Origin: Chitinophagaceae bacterium
GTDB lineage: Bacteria > Bacteroidota > Bacteroidia > Chitinophagales > Chitinophagaceae
Assembly (NCBI GenBank): GCA_020847395.1
Contig: JADLCD010000104.1
Coordinates: 1-53,323 of the forward strand
Length of the DNA: 53,323 nt
Reading direction: 5' to 3'
The translations under genes and the position numbers were made by a program. This document shows positions 8,387 through 18,301 of this stretch, one piece after another. Every line of letters starts with the position of its first letter. Within the stretch, counting starts at the first letter, position 1. Under the pieces are notes generated by a model. It ran no database searches. It was not told the origin of the DNA and worked only from the letters and a program-made list of their open reading frames with translations.

Positions 8387-11300
8387 TTATTTCCTGATAA
8401 CTATACGTTCTCTTTCCCACCTGTCGCCAATATGGATTAATACGGTATAAACACCCGCACTGTATCTGCCTAACTGATCTATCTCTATACTGTTTTGACC
8501 AGATTCAACCATTCTTTGTCCACGAATTATAACTTTACCGGTCATATCTATGAGTTGATATTCTACATTTCCACGTAATGCAGTATAAAAGCTCATGGTT
8601 AAAGATGATACAGCCGGGTTAGGACTTATCTTTATTTTATTATTATTTATACCCGATAATCTTACCGATAACACAGCGCTGTATTTAAGCGCGCCATCCT
8701 TGCTTGATACTTTTATGCGATAGTATAATATGTTATTACCTGTCTCAATATCAGCATCCCTGTATTTAAAGCTTTGTGTTCCTATAAAAGCTGTTTCAGG
8801 GTTAATTCTTCCTATGGCTGTGAAGTTTTTGCTGTCAGTAGATTTTTCTACATCAAAATAACCTATCTGTTCACTTGTAAGTATTTTCCAGTTAAGATCT
8901 ACGGCATCACTTTGCTGAACAGCGTTGAATTGAAGGAAATCTACCGGCAGTACACTACATGTAGTAACTGTTAATGTAATCGATGCACAGGTTGTTATAT
9001 TACAATCTCCCTCTGCGCGTACATAGTATGTTGTTGTGGCAGTTGGGTATACTACTATTGAGTTTCCTGTGCCAATAGCAGTTCCTCCACAGCTTCCGGT
9101 GTACCACATCCATACGGCATTTGTGCCTGCTGAGCCGCCATTCCTTGTTAAGGTTATAGCATTACCCGGGCATATTGATCCGGTTGCCGGAGAGCGTGTT
9201 ATGCTTGTTGGCGCTACGGACGATGTTTTAGCGGATAACAGGAATGGATCGGATGTGTATGCACAATCCCTGTCAAGATAAGCGCCTGCGGAATCAGGAC
9301 CAACCAATACCCTGTAGTATTTGCCTATATCGCTCGCTGTAAGAGGATTTATGGTATAAGCACTGCTTGTGGCTGATGCAATGTCTGTCCACGGACCACT
9401 GCTATTATTGCTTCTTTGCCATTGATAATATACCGTTCCGGAAATTACTGTCGGATCGCTTAATGCTGCACTGAATGTAGTTGTTCCGTTGGTGCATCCC
9501 GCTGTATTATTGACCGAAACAGTTGGTGTAGGATCGCATAATCCAAATTGTATATCATCTATTGCCAGATCATTACCGCAACCACCTGGCGCAGCATTAG
9601 TGATTTCAATAATTATACTCGTTATTCCTGATGGCATCACGAATTTCATACCATACTGTGTCCATGCACTGCTGGTAATTTCAGGCGTAGTAATATTGGT
9701 GATGATATTGTTTGTAGCTGCATCTCTTACAGTAAAAATTAATTTAGGTTTTATTAGTCCGCCAAATGCATCACAAAAAGTGGAATAGGTAGAGTTGCCA
9801 ATATTAGACACAAAAGCAAACAGCGAATATTTAAGATTGCTACATGATACATTTACCTGGTCTTTGTAAACCCTATTAGAGCGTACATCAGCATTAACTA
9901 CCATCATCCTTCCACTACCGGTTGTATGGTCTGTAAGGCTTATCCATCTTGAGGTATTACCATTATTTGCATTGTTGGTTAATGTATATTTTTCCACATC
10001 AACAGGTTGACTTGTACTGCCTGTATAATCAGTTGTGGCAGTGCCGGCAGAACCTGTAGCGGCAGGAATTGAGGTACTCAAGCCTGAGCCTGTTCCAAAG
10101 TTTTGAAGGAATAATATTTTTTCTAAGGCTTCACAAGGAGGCATTTCTGCAACTGTTGCAATTACAAATGGTGTTGGGTGATCTTCTCCCGGATCATCTG
10201 GCTTTGAGTTATTATTAAGGTCAGGATTATTACCGTCTGTAGACACATCTTCAAGATCTATCCCGGCATATCCTGTGCCGGTAACTCTGGCATTATTATT
10301 ATATACTTTACCAACTGTAATATTGTTTACCCTGAAAGAAACACGTATAATAAAATAGTTATTGGCTAACGGGTAATTGGGAAGCGTTTGCCCCGCAGTT
10401 AATAAATTTGATTTAGCGGTTGTTAAACCTGTGTAATCAGATGCAAGGGTTAAGCCCAAGGGATTATATACCCATGAAACCGACAGGTTACTTATAGTAT
10501 TACCACCCCCTCCTGAAAGAAACGGGTTTCCGGCATTATTGTTTGAAGCTCTCAATAGTTCTATTACCTGCACATTGCTGATATCCCAGCTACCAACGTT
10601 TTTAACGGTAATATCATAGCTGAGATCGTATGTTCCAGGCGTACCGGTTGGCGTTGCAGAAGAAAGCTTTTTTGCTACACCCAAACCAGATATAACTTCA
10701 GTAAGGTCGTTACTTTGATAACAAGGTGATTGGGTAATAGCGGTTTTGGCGCCGGTCAAAATATTAAGATCCCAGTATTTATTACTATCGTCGGCAGCAA
10801 TAAGCTTACCCTCAGCAAAGTTTAAACCTACAATTTGGCCGCCTGATAAATTTGCAATCAGTGTAGCCTGTAAGGGATTAGGAGTAGCATAATCCTGGTA
10901 ATTTACCGATAGATATTTCTTGTCCCAAACCATCAGCATTTTACCATCGGGCGTTAACGTAAGGTCTCCTGACTGCTGGGTTATATTAACACCGCCCGGA
11001 AGTACAATGGCTTTGGTTGGACCGAAAGTGCCGGTGCTGAAATCTACTGTACGTATTGCCAGGCCATAGGGAGAACTTCCTGTAAAAATAAGCTGATAAC
11101 AAAGCCCATCCGGCGCAAAAGCAAAGCCAAGAATCGCCACATTATTATACGCGGTATATAGTGCCGTTGTTGGCGGGCAACCACTACCTGGTATCCAACG
11201 CCAAACATAGGTATTGCCTCCTGTGTATCTGTAATAGTATAATTGATGATCGGATGGATTAAAAGAGATACCTGCACCGTATATACTAAATCCAGGCCAT

Positions 11301-11548
11301 GCTAAAGATGGTTTACAATCTTCATAATTGGATAAAGTAGTAGTGAGATTATTATATTGAAATACGTGAGCAGACCATGTGCTTGTACCGCCCCCACAAG
11401 GGAGACCCACTGACACAGCCATAGATGCCGTTGCAGGATTGCTTGCAGTAGGTTGAGCATGTAAGATTTCAAGCACTCCAATACTACATATAAGCAGCAG
11501 GAATGCTTTTAGAAATGATTTACTCAAAGGGTAAAAATATGTTTTCAT
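8387..11548 (-). CDS. Large secreted multidomain protein with T9SS type A sorting domain
   Basis: 1,053 residues. Residues 1-31 are a signal peptide. Residues ~45-280 are a propeller-like beta region (repeated DHQLYYYRYTG, GFAFAPDGLCYQL, LTLTPDGKMLMVWD). A DUF11-like adhesin repeat follows (GLGVAKKLSS ... YDITVKNVGSWDISNV, about 290-460), then a jelly-roll-like region, then two Ig-like/PKD-like domains (about 690-850). The C-terminus has the VLPVDFLQFNA segment and the type A sorting domain with KISPNP and a final GVYTVLIHIGDRW strand. It should pass the inner membrane by Sec and the outer membrane by T9SS, and be anchored or released at the surface. No catalytic motif was seen; adhesion is a guess. 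Confidence 0.85.
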   Translation of the reverse strand: MKTYFYPLSKSFLKAFLLLICSIGVLEILHAQPTASNPATASMAVSVGLPCGGGTSTWSAHVFQYNNLTTTLSNYEDCKPSLAWPGFSIYGAGISFNPSDHQLYYYRYTGGNTYVWRWIPGSGCPPTTALYTAYNNVAILGFAFAPDGLCYQLIFTGSSPYGLAIRTVDFSTGTFGPTKAIVLPGGVNITQQSGDLTLTPDGKMLMVWDKKYLSVNYQDYATPNPLQATLIANLSGGQIVGLNFAEGKLIAADDSNKYWDLNILTGAKTAITQSPCYQSNDLTEVISGLGVAKKLSSATPTGTPGTYDLSYDITVKNVGSWDISNVQVIELLRASNNNAGNPFLSGGGGNTISNLSVSWVYNPLGLTLASDYTGLTTAKSNLLTAGQTLPNYPLANNYFIIRVSFRVNNITVGKVYNNNARVTGTGYAGIDLEDVSTDGNNPDLNNNSKPDDPGEDHPTPFVIATVAEMPPCEALEKILFLQNFGTGSGLSTSIPAATGSAGTATTDYTGSTSQPVDVEKYTLTNNANNGNTSRWISLTDHTTGSGRMMVVNADVRSNRVYKDQVNVSCSNLKYSLFAFVSNIGNSTYSTFCDAFGGLIKPKLIFTVRDAATNNIITNITTPEITSSAWTQYGMKFVMPSGITSIIIEITNAAPGGCGNDLAIDDIQFGLCDPTPTVSVNNTAGCTNGTTTFSAALSDPTVISGTVYYQWQRSNNSSGPWTDIASATSSAYTINPLTASDIGKYYRVLVGPDSAGAYLDRDCAYTSDPFLLSAKTSSVAPTSITRSPATGSICPGNAITLTRNGGSAGTNAVWMWYTGSCGGTAIGTGNSIVVYPTATTTYYVRAEGDCNITTCASITLTVTTCSVLPVDFLQFNAVQQSDAVDLNWKILTSEQIGYFDVEKSTDSKNFTAIGRINPETAFIGTQSFKYRDADIETGNNILYYRIKVSSKDGALKYSAVLSVRLSGINNNKIKISPNPAVSSLTMSFYTALRGNVEYQLIDMTGKVIIRGQRMVESGQNSIEIDQLGRYSAGVYTVLIHIGDRWERERIVIRK

Positions 11549-11607
11549 ACTATCGAATTAGGGCTCTTTTCAAAGGGTCAAACTGAATATTTTGTAGTAT
11601 TCTTAAG

Positions 11608-11615
11608 CAAAACTA
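11608..11615 (-). promoter_or_regulatory. Candidate -7 element for the T9SS cargo gene
   Basis: On the minus strand the bases read TAGTTTTG, an exact fit to TAnnTTTG, 59 bases before the start codon. The same octamer occurs 55 bases before the PKD adhesin gene (28059-28066). No matching -33 element is clear. Confidence 0.45.
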
Positions 11616-11778
11616 ATATGTGTTAACCATTAGAAATCCTTATTTCGATACACCTCTTCTTTTCTTCGATTTTCCAAATCCTGGTTAACATTTATCAATC
11701 AAATAAGTGTATTCATCTATTGATTTGTAATATAACGTTATGTCTGCCTTTGAAGTATTTGATTATATCAGATAACGC

Positions 11779-11808
11779 AAAAACCCCGGCTAAAGTGCCG
11801 GGGTTTTT
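11779..11808 (-). terminator. Terminator of the atp operon
   Basis: A 12-bp perfect stem (11779-11790 with 11797-11808; AAAAACCCCGGC and complement) with a 6-base loop and T/A tracts on both sides, so it can work in both directions. It follows the atpA stop by 23 bases. Confidence 0.92.
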
Positions 11809-11831
11809 GCTAAACTCGTTTTTTATTACGA

Positions 11832-13409
11832 TTATTTATAGGCTGCCATCAGGTTTTTGGCAAGATCTGTCATCTTTTTGATACCCTCTTCCGGCAGATT
11901 GCCACGTTTAAATTCGGCTAATACTTCCGGTAATTTATTCTCCATTTCAATAAGGAAAAGTTCTTCAAATTCTTTCACTTTATGTACAGGAACATCTTTT
12001 AAAAGACCCTGGGAACCGAGGTAGATAATTGCCACCTGTTTTTCAACCGGGAAGGGGCTGTACTGTGGTTGTTTAAGTATTTCCACGTTACGTGCACCTT
12101 TATCAAGTATAAATTTGGTTGCAGCATCAAGGTCGCCACCAAACTTTGAGAAGGCTTCCATCTCACGATATTGTGCCTGGTCAAGTTTTAAAGTACCTGC
12201 TACTTTCTTCATTGATTTAATCTGCGCGTTACCACCCACACGGCTAACCGAAATACCTACGTTGATAGCAGGACGTATACCGGCGTTAAACAGGTTCGAT
12301 TCAAGGAATATCTGTCCATCGGTAATGGAAATCACGTTTGTGGGGATATACGCAGATACGTCACCAGCCTGTGTTTCAATAATTGGTAATGCTGTTAGTG
12401 AGCCACCACCTTTTATTAAATGCTTAATGCTGTCTGGCACATCATTCATTTTTTTAGCTACCGCATCATCATTAATAACTTTGGCGGCACGCTCCAATAA
12501 ACGGCTATGCAGGTAAAATACATCACCGGGATATGCTTCACGACCCGGAGGACGACGAAGTAGCAATGATACCTCGCGATAAGCTACCGCCTGTTTACTT
12601 AAATCATCATATACAATCAATGCAGGGCGCCCGGTATCACGGAAGTATTCACCTATGGCAGCGCCGGCATATGGAGCAAAGAACTGCTGGGGAGCAGGGT
12701 CAGCCGCAGATGCTGCAACAATAACAGTATAAGCCATAGCGCCGTTATCTTCAAGCGTTTTCATTACGTTAGCGATTGTAGATGCTTTTTGACCACACGC
12801 AACGTATATACAGTATACAGGTTTACCAGCCTGGTAAAATTCTCTTTGATTGATGATGGTATCAATCGCAATAGCTGTTTTACCTGTCTGGCGGTCGCCA
12901 ATAATCAACTCACGCTGACCACGACCAACGGGAATCATCGCGTCAATGGCTTTGATACCGGTTTGCAAAGGTTCTTTTACCGGCTCACGAAAGATAACGC
13001 CAGGGGCTTTACGCTCAAGTGGCATATCATATAATTCACCCGCAATAGGGCCTTTGCCATCTATCGGTTCCCCCAATACATTTATAACACGTCCAACCAA
13101 TCCTTCACCTACTTTAAGCGAAGCAATGTTACCGGTTCTTTTTACTTTATTGCCTTCTTTAATATCACCTGAGTCTCCCATCAATACCACACCCACATTG
13201 TCTTCTTCAAGGTTAAGTGCTACTGCTTTAACGCCATTCTCAAATTCAACCAGTTCACCGGCACGTACATTATTTAAACCATAAATACGTGCAATACCAT
13301 CACCTACCTGCAACACTGTTCCTACTTCTTCCAGATCAGCACCTGCATTAAAATTGCTTAACTGCTGGCGCAGTATTGCACTTATTTCGTCGGGCTTAAT
13401 TTCTGCCAT
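11832..13409 (-). CDS. atpA: ATP synthase F1 subunit alpha
   Basis: 525 residues, typical length. The N-terminal beta-barrel (residues ~25-95) is followed by the nucleotide-binding domain with the P-loop GDRQTGKT (171-178) and the regulatory-site region, then the helical C-terminal domain. Motifs such as [19 protein letters not shown] are diagnostic for the alpha chain. It forms the alpha3beta3 head of the F1 sector on the cytoplasmic side. It is the last gene of the atp unit here: 36 bases after atpH and 23 bases before a strong terminator. The gamma subunit gene, which often follows atpA, is missing. Confidence 0.98.
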   Translation of the reverse strand: MAEIKPDEISAILRQQLSNFNAGADLEEVGTVLQVGDGIARIYGLNNVRAGELVEFENGVKAVALNLEEDNVGVVLMGDSGDIKEGNKVKRTGNIASLKVGEGLVGRVINVLGEPIDGKGPIAGELYDMPLERKAPGVIFREPVKEPLQTGIKAIDAMIPVGRGQRELIIGDRQTGKTAIAIDTIINQREFYQAGKPVYCIYVACGQKASTIANVMKTLEDNGAMAYTVIVAASAADPAPQQFFAPYAGAAIGEYFRDTGRPALIVYDDLSKQAVAYREVSLLLRRPPGREAYPGDVFYLHSRLLERAAKVINDDAVAKKMNDVPDSIKHLIKGGGSLTALPIIETQAGDVSAYIPTNVISITDGQIFLESNLFNAGIRPAINVGISVSRVGGNAQIKSMKKVAGTLKLDQAQYREMEAFSKFGGDLDAATKFILDKGARNVEILKQPQYSPFPVEKQVAIIYLGSQGLLKDVPVHKVKEFEELFLIEMENKLPEVLAEFKRGNLPEEGIKKMTDLAKNLMAAYK

Positions 13410-13445
13410 ATCTGTTTTTTTATATTGTTGTTAATCTTTTTTTAT

Positions 13446-14009
13446 TTACCTGATGTTCCTTACATATATATTGCTCTGGAACTGCCTTTGTATATCTTTC
13501 AAGTCTCTTATTATACTGGCATCAACCAGTTTATTATCAAACTCAAGTACAAAGCCACCAATCAGCTCTTCTTTTACTGCTGTTTCAAGTTCAATATTGG
13601 TTAGCGCTGTGTCTGCTTTTACTTTTTGTTCAATAGAGTTTTTCAGTTCGTCACTGATGGGTTGAGCAGTTGTAAGCTTTACTTTATGAATATTTTTCAA
13701 CTGGTTATACTGCTCAATAAAAGCATTAATGATTTCAGGCAAAATACCTTCCCTGCCTTTTTGCACCAGTAATTTATTGAATGCGGAAGTTAAATCGCTT
13801 ACTTTTCCCGCAGTAATTGCTTCAATGATAGCATTCTTTTTATCAGCCGCAATTACAGGGCTGCGTACCAGGTTCACAAAATCCCTGCTTTGTTTACAAA
13901 TAGATTGTAAAAGCAGCATATCAGCATGTACAGCTTCCAATTGATTGCGCTCAAGGGCTAAATCAATCAGGCTTTTGGCATATCTTCCGGCTAAACGTGG
14001 CTGAAGCAT
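13446..14009 (-). CDS. atpH: ATP synthase F1 subunit delta
   Basis: 187 residues, the usual length for the delta (OSCP) subunit. It begins LAGRYAKSLIDLAL, the conserved N-terminal helix of the six-helix domain, and ends with the C-terminal segment KEELIGGFVLEFDNKLVDASIIRDLK, which is strongly conserved in the family. Delta connects the top of F1 to the b-subunit stalk. It lies 69 bases after atpF and 36 before atpA. The spacer upstream (14010-14078) contains short direct repeats of the word ATTTGAG, unusual inside an operon of core genes. Confidence 0.95.
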   Translation of the reverse strand: MLQPRLAGRYAKSLIDLALERNQLEAVHADMLLLQSICKQSRDFVNLVRSPVIAADKKNAIIEAITAGKVSDLTSAFNKLLVQKGREGILPEIINAFIEQYNQLKNIHKVKLTTAQPISDELKNSIEQKVKADTALTNIELETAVKEELIGGFVLEFDNKLVDASIIRDLKDIQRQFQSNIYVRNIR

Positions 14010-14045
14010 TTTTAAATTTGAGATTTGAGATTTGAGATTGAGACA
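14010..14045. repeat. Word-like direct repeat between atpH and atpF
   Basis: The spacer carries ATTTGAG three to four times in tandem-like order before a short purine stretch. The inverse word (CTCAAAT) appears at 43998-44022 before a Gfo/Idh gene, so it belongs to a dispersed set of degenerate spacer repeats. Confidence 0.6.
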
Positions 14046-14078
14046 GACGTAGTCCGCTCTTATTCAAAATCAAAATTT

Positions 14079-14588
14079 TTAGTTCAGTTTAATATCGTTG
14101 GCTAATTCCTTAATGTAAGTTTCCTGCTGTGCTTTGTTCAACAATTCACGGCGTAATACTTTTTCAGAAACTTCTATCACTAAGTTACCCACCTGGTTTT
14201 TAAGATCAACAACCGCAGCCATCTTTTGATTCTCAATAGCCTGCTGTGTTTCCGCCATTATTTTAGCGGCTTCTGTTTTAGCCTGTTCCTTTGCCTCGGC
14301 AATTATTTTATCTTTAATGGCTTTGGCTTCGTTCAATATCTGTGCTCTTTCTTCACGCGCCTGAACAAGTAGTTTTTCATTATCACTTTGCAACTGCGCC
14401 ATTTCAGCTTTAATCTTTTCAGCAGAAGCGATGGCTTCGTTAATACCTTTCTCTCTTTCGCCTATCGCTTTCATAATAGGCTTCCACGCAAATTTGCCCA
14501 ATACAAAAAGAAGGATCAAAAATGCAAGTGTTGACCATATCAGCAAACCTGGATCTGGAAGTACCAATGGATTTATTTCAAGAAGCAT
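14079..14588 (-). CDS. atpF: ATP synthase F0 subunit b
   Basis: 169 residues. One transmembrane helix near the N-terminus (about residues 15-32, GLLIWSTLAFLILLFVLG) is followed by the conserved KFAWKPI turn and a long charged coiled coil to about residue 150 that forms the peripheral stalk, ending in a short conserved helix. The length fits a single-gene, homodimeric b subunit. It is 87 bases downstream of atpE; that spacer contains a terminator-like hairpin (14621-14660), which may lower transcription of atpF and the genes after it relative to atpE. Confidence 0.96.
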   Translation of the reverse strand: MLLEINPLVLPDPGLLIWSTLAFLILLFVLGKFAWKPIMKAIGEREKGINEAIASAEKIKAEMAQLQSDNEKLLVQAREERAQILNEAKAIKDKIIAEAKEQAKTEAAKIMAETQQAIENQKMAAVVDLKNQVGNLVIEVSEKVLRRELLNKAQQETYIKELANDIKLN

Positions 14589-14620
14589 ATGGGTATATAT
14601 TATACTTTAGTTATAATTCA

Positions 14621-14660
14621 AAAAAAGTACAGGCTTTCCGCCCTGTGCATAAGCCTGTAC
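14621..14660 (-). terminator. Internal terminator-like hairpin between atpE and atpF
   Basis: Arms 14627-14636 and 14651-14660 are exact 10-bp complements (GTACAGGCTT type) with a 14-base loop. On the minus strand the stem is followed by six T residues (A-tract 14621-14626). It starts 16 bases after the atpE stop. It could be a partial terminator or a 3' stabiliser that raises atpE mRNA over the distal genes, in line with the high copy number of subunit c; this is inference. Confidence 0.75.
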
Positions 14661-14675
14661 AAGACGTTAAGTGCC

Positions 14676-16056
<1,381 letters not shown>

Positions 16057-16076
16057 CTCTTTCTTGAAATTTGGCG

Positions 16077-16084
16077 CAAAGATA
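16077..16084 (-). promoter_or_regulatory. Candidate -7 element of the atp operon
   Basis: On the minus strand TATCTTTG matches TAnnTTTG exactly, 20 bases before the atpB start. This would give a very short leader. No good -33 element is visible. The rest of the spacer up to 16352 (about 270 bases) shows no gene and no clear structure. Confidence 0.45.
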
Positions 16085-16352
16085 GGAGTTGGAGGCCAGA
16101 AATAATAATATCTGAAATACGAAATCGGGAAATTTCTTCAGGGATTATTAACATCAGGTAAATCCATAAAAGGCGCATCAATTTTTTCCCAGGTAAATAG
16201 TAATATTCCCGTTAAAACATGCTACAAGCACCTGACTGCGGTTGGTTGTGTTTTTAAAACCATTTTTTTAGTATTAAAAGGCGAAGCATAGCGTTATACT
16301 TTACCTGGTATTAAATAAAAAGGAAATAAATTATATAAAAATGCCCGGGAAT

Positions 16353-16799
16353 TTATAATATCAACTCACCATCTTTGACTGGCTTTAATTCAACACGGGA
16401 GGGAACAACAAAAACGCCTGTTGGATATGACTTTTTTATACGGTTTAATAATTTGTCTGCATCTTCTCTCTTCAAAAAATTTCCAATCTGAATTTTAAAG
16501 TAAGGAGAATGGTATATCAGGTAGGTTTTTTCTCCGGGAAATTCGTTCAGCAATTTAGTTTTAATATCCAGGGCTTTATTGCGATCATTTGTATTAATCA
16601 CCTGTATACGGTATCCCTGCATATTGCGGATTGTCTTGAGGTATGCTTCTTCATTAATATCCCTGTTTTTTTTAACCAGCACATCAATCCGAGGGTCTTT
16701 CTGAACAGTGATATTATTCAGTGTATCTGTTTTTGCTGTTTGGGCATTAAGCATAAAACCAAAAGATGTCATCAAAAAAAATAGCACTGTTTTTTTCAT
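16353..16799 (-). CDS. Exported SPOR-domain protein
   Basis: 148 residues. Signal peptide 1-19 (cleavage near LNAQ). After a linker, residues ~61-138 form the SPOR fold: GYRIQVINTNDRNKALDIKTKLLNEF is the first strand/helix unit and YFKIQIGNFLKREDADKLLNRI the second. SPOR domains bind peptidoglycan lacking stem peptides, often at division sites. The small size and lack of a transmembrane anchor suggest a periplasmic protein. It stands alone between the atp unit and deoC with spacers of 296 and 93 bases on the two sides. Confidence 0.85.
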   Translation of the reverse strand: MKKTVLFFLMTSFGFMLNAQTAKTDTLNNITVQKDPRIDVLVKKNRDINEEAYLKTIRNMQGYRIQVINTNDRNKALDIKTKLLNEFPGEKTYLIYHSPYFKIQIGNFLKREDADKLLNRIKKSYPTGVFVVPSRVELKPVKDGELIL

Positions 16800-16892
16800 A
16801 CTGCGCTTTGTTTAAATTAAGGATACGATATTTAAAAATAACATGAATTATGTTTATTGCCGTATTGAAATTTGTTAAAGAGTAAAAACCGG

Positions 16893-17552
16893 TTAATTAC
16901 CTGCCGATTGCTTAACAATATCAACACTTGCACTGCAGCCCAGCCGGTCTGCACCTGCTTCTATAAGCTCTTTTGCAAAAGCAAAGCTTTTTATTCCGCC
17001 TGATGCTTTTATTTTAATATGCGCCGGCAAATTTTTCCGCATCAGTTTCACTGCTTCAACCGTCGCTCCTTTTTCAGCATAGCCTGTAGAAGTCTTTACA
17101 AAATCCACGCCGGCAACACCATATATTTCACAGCATCTTATAATTTCCTGGTCTGTTAATATACCGCTTTCTATAATTACTTTCAGTAACCTGTTACTAT
17201 TCCTGATAACAGGTAATATAGTATTGATTTCATGCGCAATATATTCCCAGTCGTTATTTTTAACAGCGGAAATATTCATCACCATATCCAGCTCATCAGC
17301 GCCATCTACTATAGCTAATACCGTTTCAGCAACTTTTGCTTCAATAGCTGAATATCCAAAAGGGAAACCAATAACTGTGGCAACTTTTATATTGACGGAT
17401 GCCAATAGCTCTTTTGCTTTTTTAACAAACAATGGCGGAACACATACCGCTGCAAATTGATATTCTTCCGCCTCTTCACAAAGCTTTTGAACATCTGCCA
17501 GAACAGTAGTGGGCTTTAAAACGGTGTGGTCTATGTATGATGAGATGTTCAT
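16893..17552 (-). CDS. deoC: Deoxyribose-phosphate aldolase
   Basis: 219 residues from the ATG at 17552. A frame eight codons longer exists, but those codons lie in word-like spacer repeat, and MNISSYIDHTVLKPT is the normal family start. It is a TIM barrel: the Schiff-base lysine is K153 in VDFVKTSTGY, the second lysine is K182 in IKASGGIK, and DELDMV (86-91) supplies the helper aspartate. It cleaves 2-deoxyribose 5-phosphate to glyceraldehyde 3-phosphate and acetaldehyde during deoxynucleoside use. No other deo genes are near. Confidence 0.95.
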   Translation of the reverse strand: MNISSYIDHTVLKPTTVLADVQKLCEEAEEYQFAAVCVPPLFVKKAKELLASVNIKVATVIGFPFGYSAIEAKVAETVLAIVDGADELDMVMNISAVKNNDWEYIAHEINTILPVIRNSNRLLKVIIESGILTDQEIIRCCEIYGVAGVDFVKTSTGYAEKGATVEAVKLMRKNLPAHIKIKASGGIKSFAFAKELIEAGADRLGCSASVDIVKQSAGN

Positions 17553-17584
17553 AGAGTGTGAATAGTGAATGGCCAATAGTCAAT

Positions 17585-17690
17585 AGTTGCAGGTTGCAAG
17601 TTTCAGGTTACAGGTTTCAGGTTGTGCAAGTTGCCGGAAATTTAGCAATAGGTTTATAGTTTAAGTACCTGAAACTTGTAACCTGCAACT
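17585..17690. repeat. 24-bp imperfect inverted repeat in word-like spacer
   Basis: Arms 17585-17608 and 17667-17690 are complementary at 23 of 24 positions; both contain the words GTTGCAGGTT and AAGTTTCAGGT. Inside the loop the words CAGGTT and TTTCAGG repeat again. The right arm ends four bases before the stop codon of the DUF3365 gene. Related words occur at 35870-35915. Confidence 0.75.
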
Positions 17691-17693
17691 TGC

Positions 17694-18263
17694 TCATTTT
17701 TCCTTTGCCCAACTAATGCTCCACATACCTCTCAGTTCGCCCATTCTATAGCCGGTAGCTTTATCGTTTGGATATTTTTGTGCAATAATTTTTTGTGTGC
17801 TTTCTAAAATATCAGTTTGGGTTCCGTGGCATTTAATGCATGAAGGCATTGCTATTAAAATAGGTTTGTAATAATGCACTGCTCCGCTTGCGTCCTGCTC
17901 TATCGTTGCTGATTTGGTATTTTTTATTTTTTGCCAGGCTATACTGTCTGTAGCAGTTTGAATGGCATTAGCGGGGTTCCTGTTTTTATCACTTAGCCGG
18001 TGAACGGTTGCCTTATATAAGCTGCCAACAGAATCGGTAAGCGGCATTGCTTTGATGTTGCAAAATTCAACGGCATAATCAGTTCCGCCTTTTTGTATGG
18101 CTGCGGATACATTTTGCAGCAACACATTTTGCATAGCTGTGGAAATGCTGTCGCCCAACAGCATCATGGAAGCTTTTTCTTCTGCAGAAATATCCTTCTG
18201 TCCATTACTGCTGCAAGACGAAAGTATTATCATTGCCGCTAAGAATAGGCTAACTCTATACAT
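17694..18263 (-). CDS. DUF3365 (Tll0287-like) haem-type lipoprotein
   Basis: 189 residues. A lipobox ends at Cys17 (IILSSC), so the protein should be membrane-anchored. The remainder is the DUF3365 domain, with the early conserved Cys in FCNIKAMPLTD and the c-type haem motif CIKCH (142-146). The family is thought to be a haem-binding redox or sensor module exposed outside the inner membrane; ligands and partners are unknown. It stands 38 bases after secA on the same strand, so it may be read from the secA transcript. Confidence 0.85.
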   Translation of the reverse strand: MYRVSLFLAAMIILSSCSSNGQKDISAEEKASMMLLGDSISTAMQNVLLQNVSAAIQKGGTDYAVEFCNIKAMPLTDSVGSLYKATVHRLSDKNRNPANAIQTATDSIAWQKIKNTKSATIEQDASGAVHYYKPILIAMPSCIKCHGTQTDILESTQKIIAQKYPNDKATGYRMGELRGMWSISWAKEK

Positions 18264-18301
18264 TGCAACTGCTTATTTTACTTCTTCAAAACTTATATCC
18301 T

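Noticed and set aside
12115-12516. 133-codon open frame antisense to atpA
   Set aside because: It lies wholly inside a well-conserved gene; its composition follows from the opposite strand and it shows no domain.
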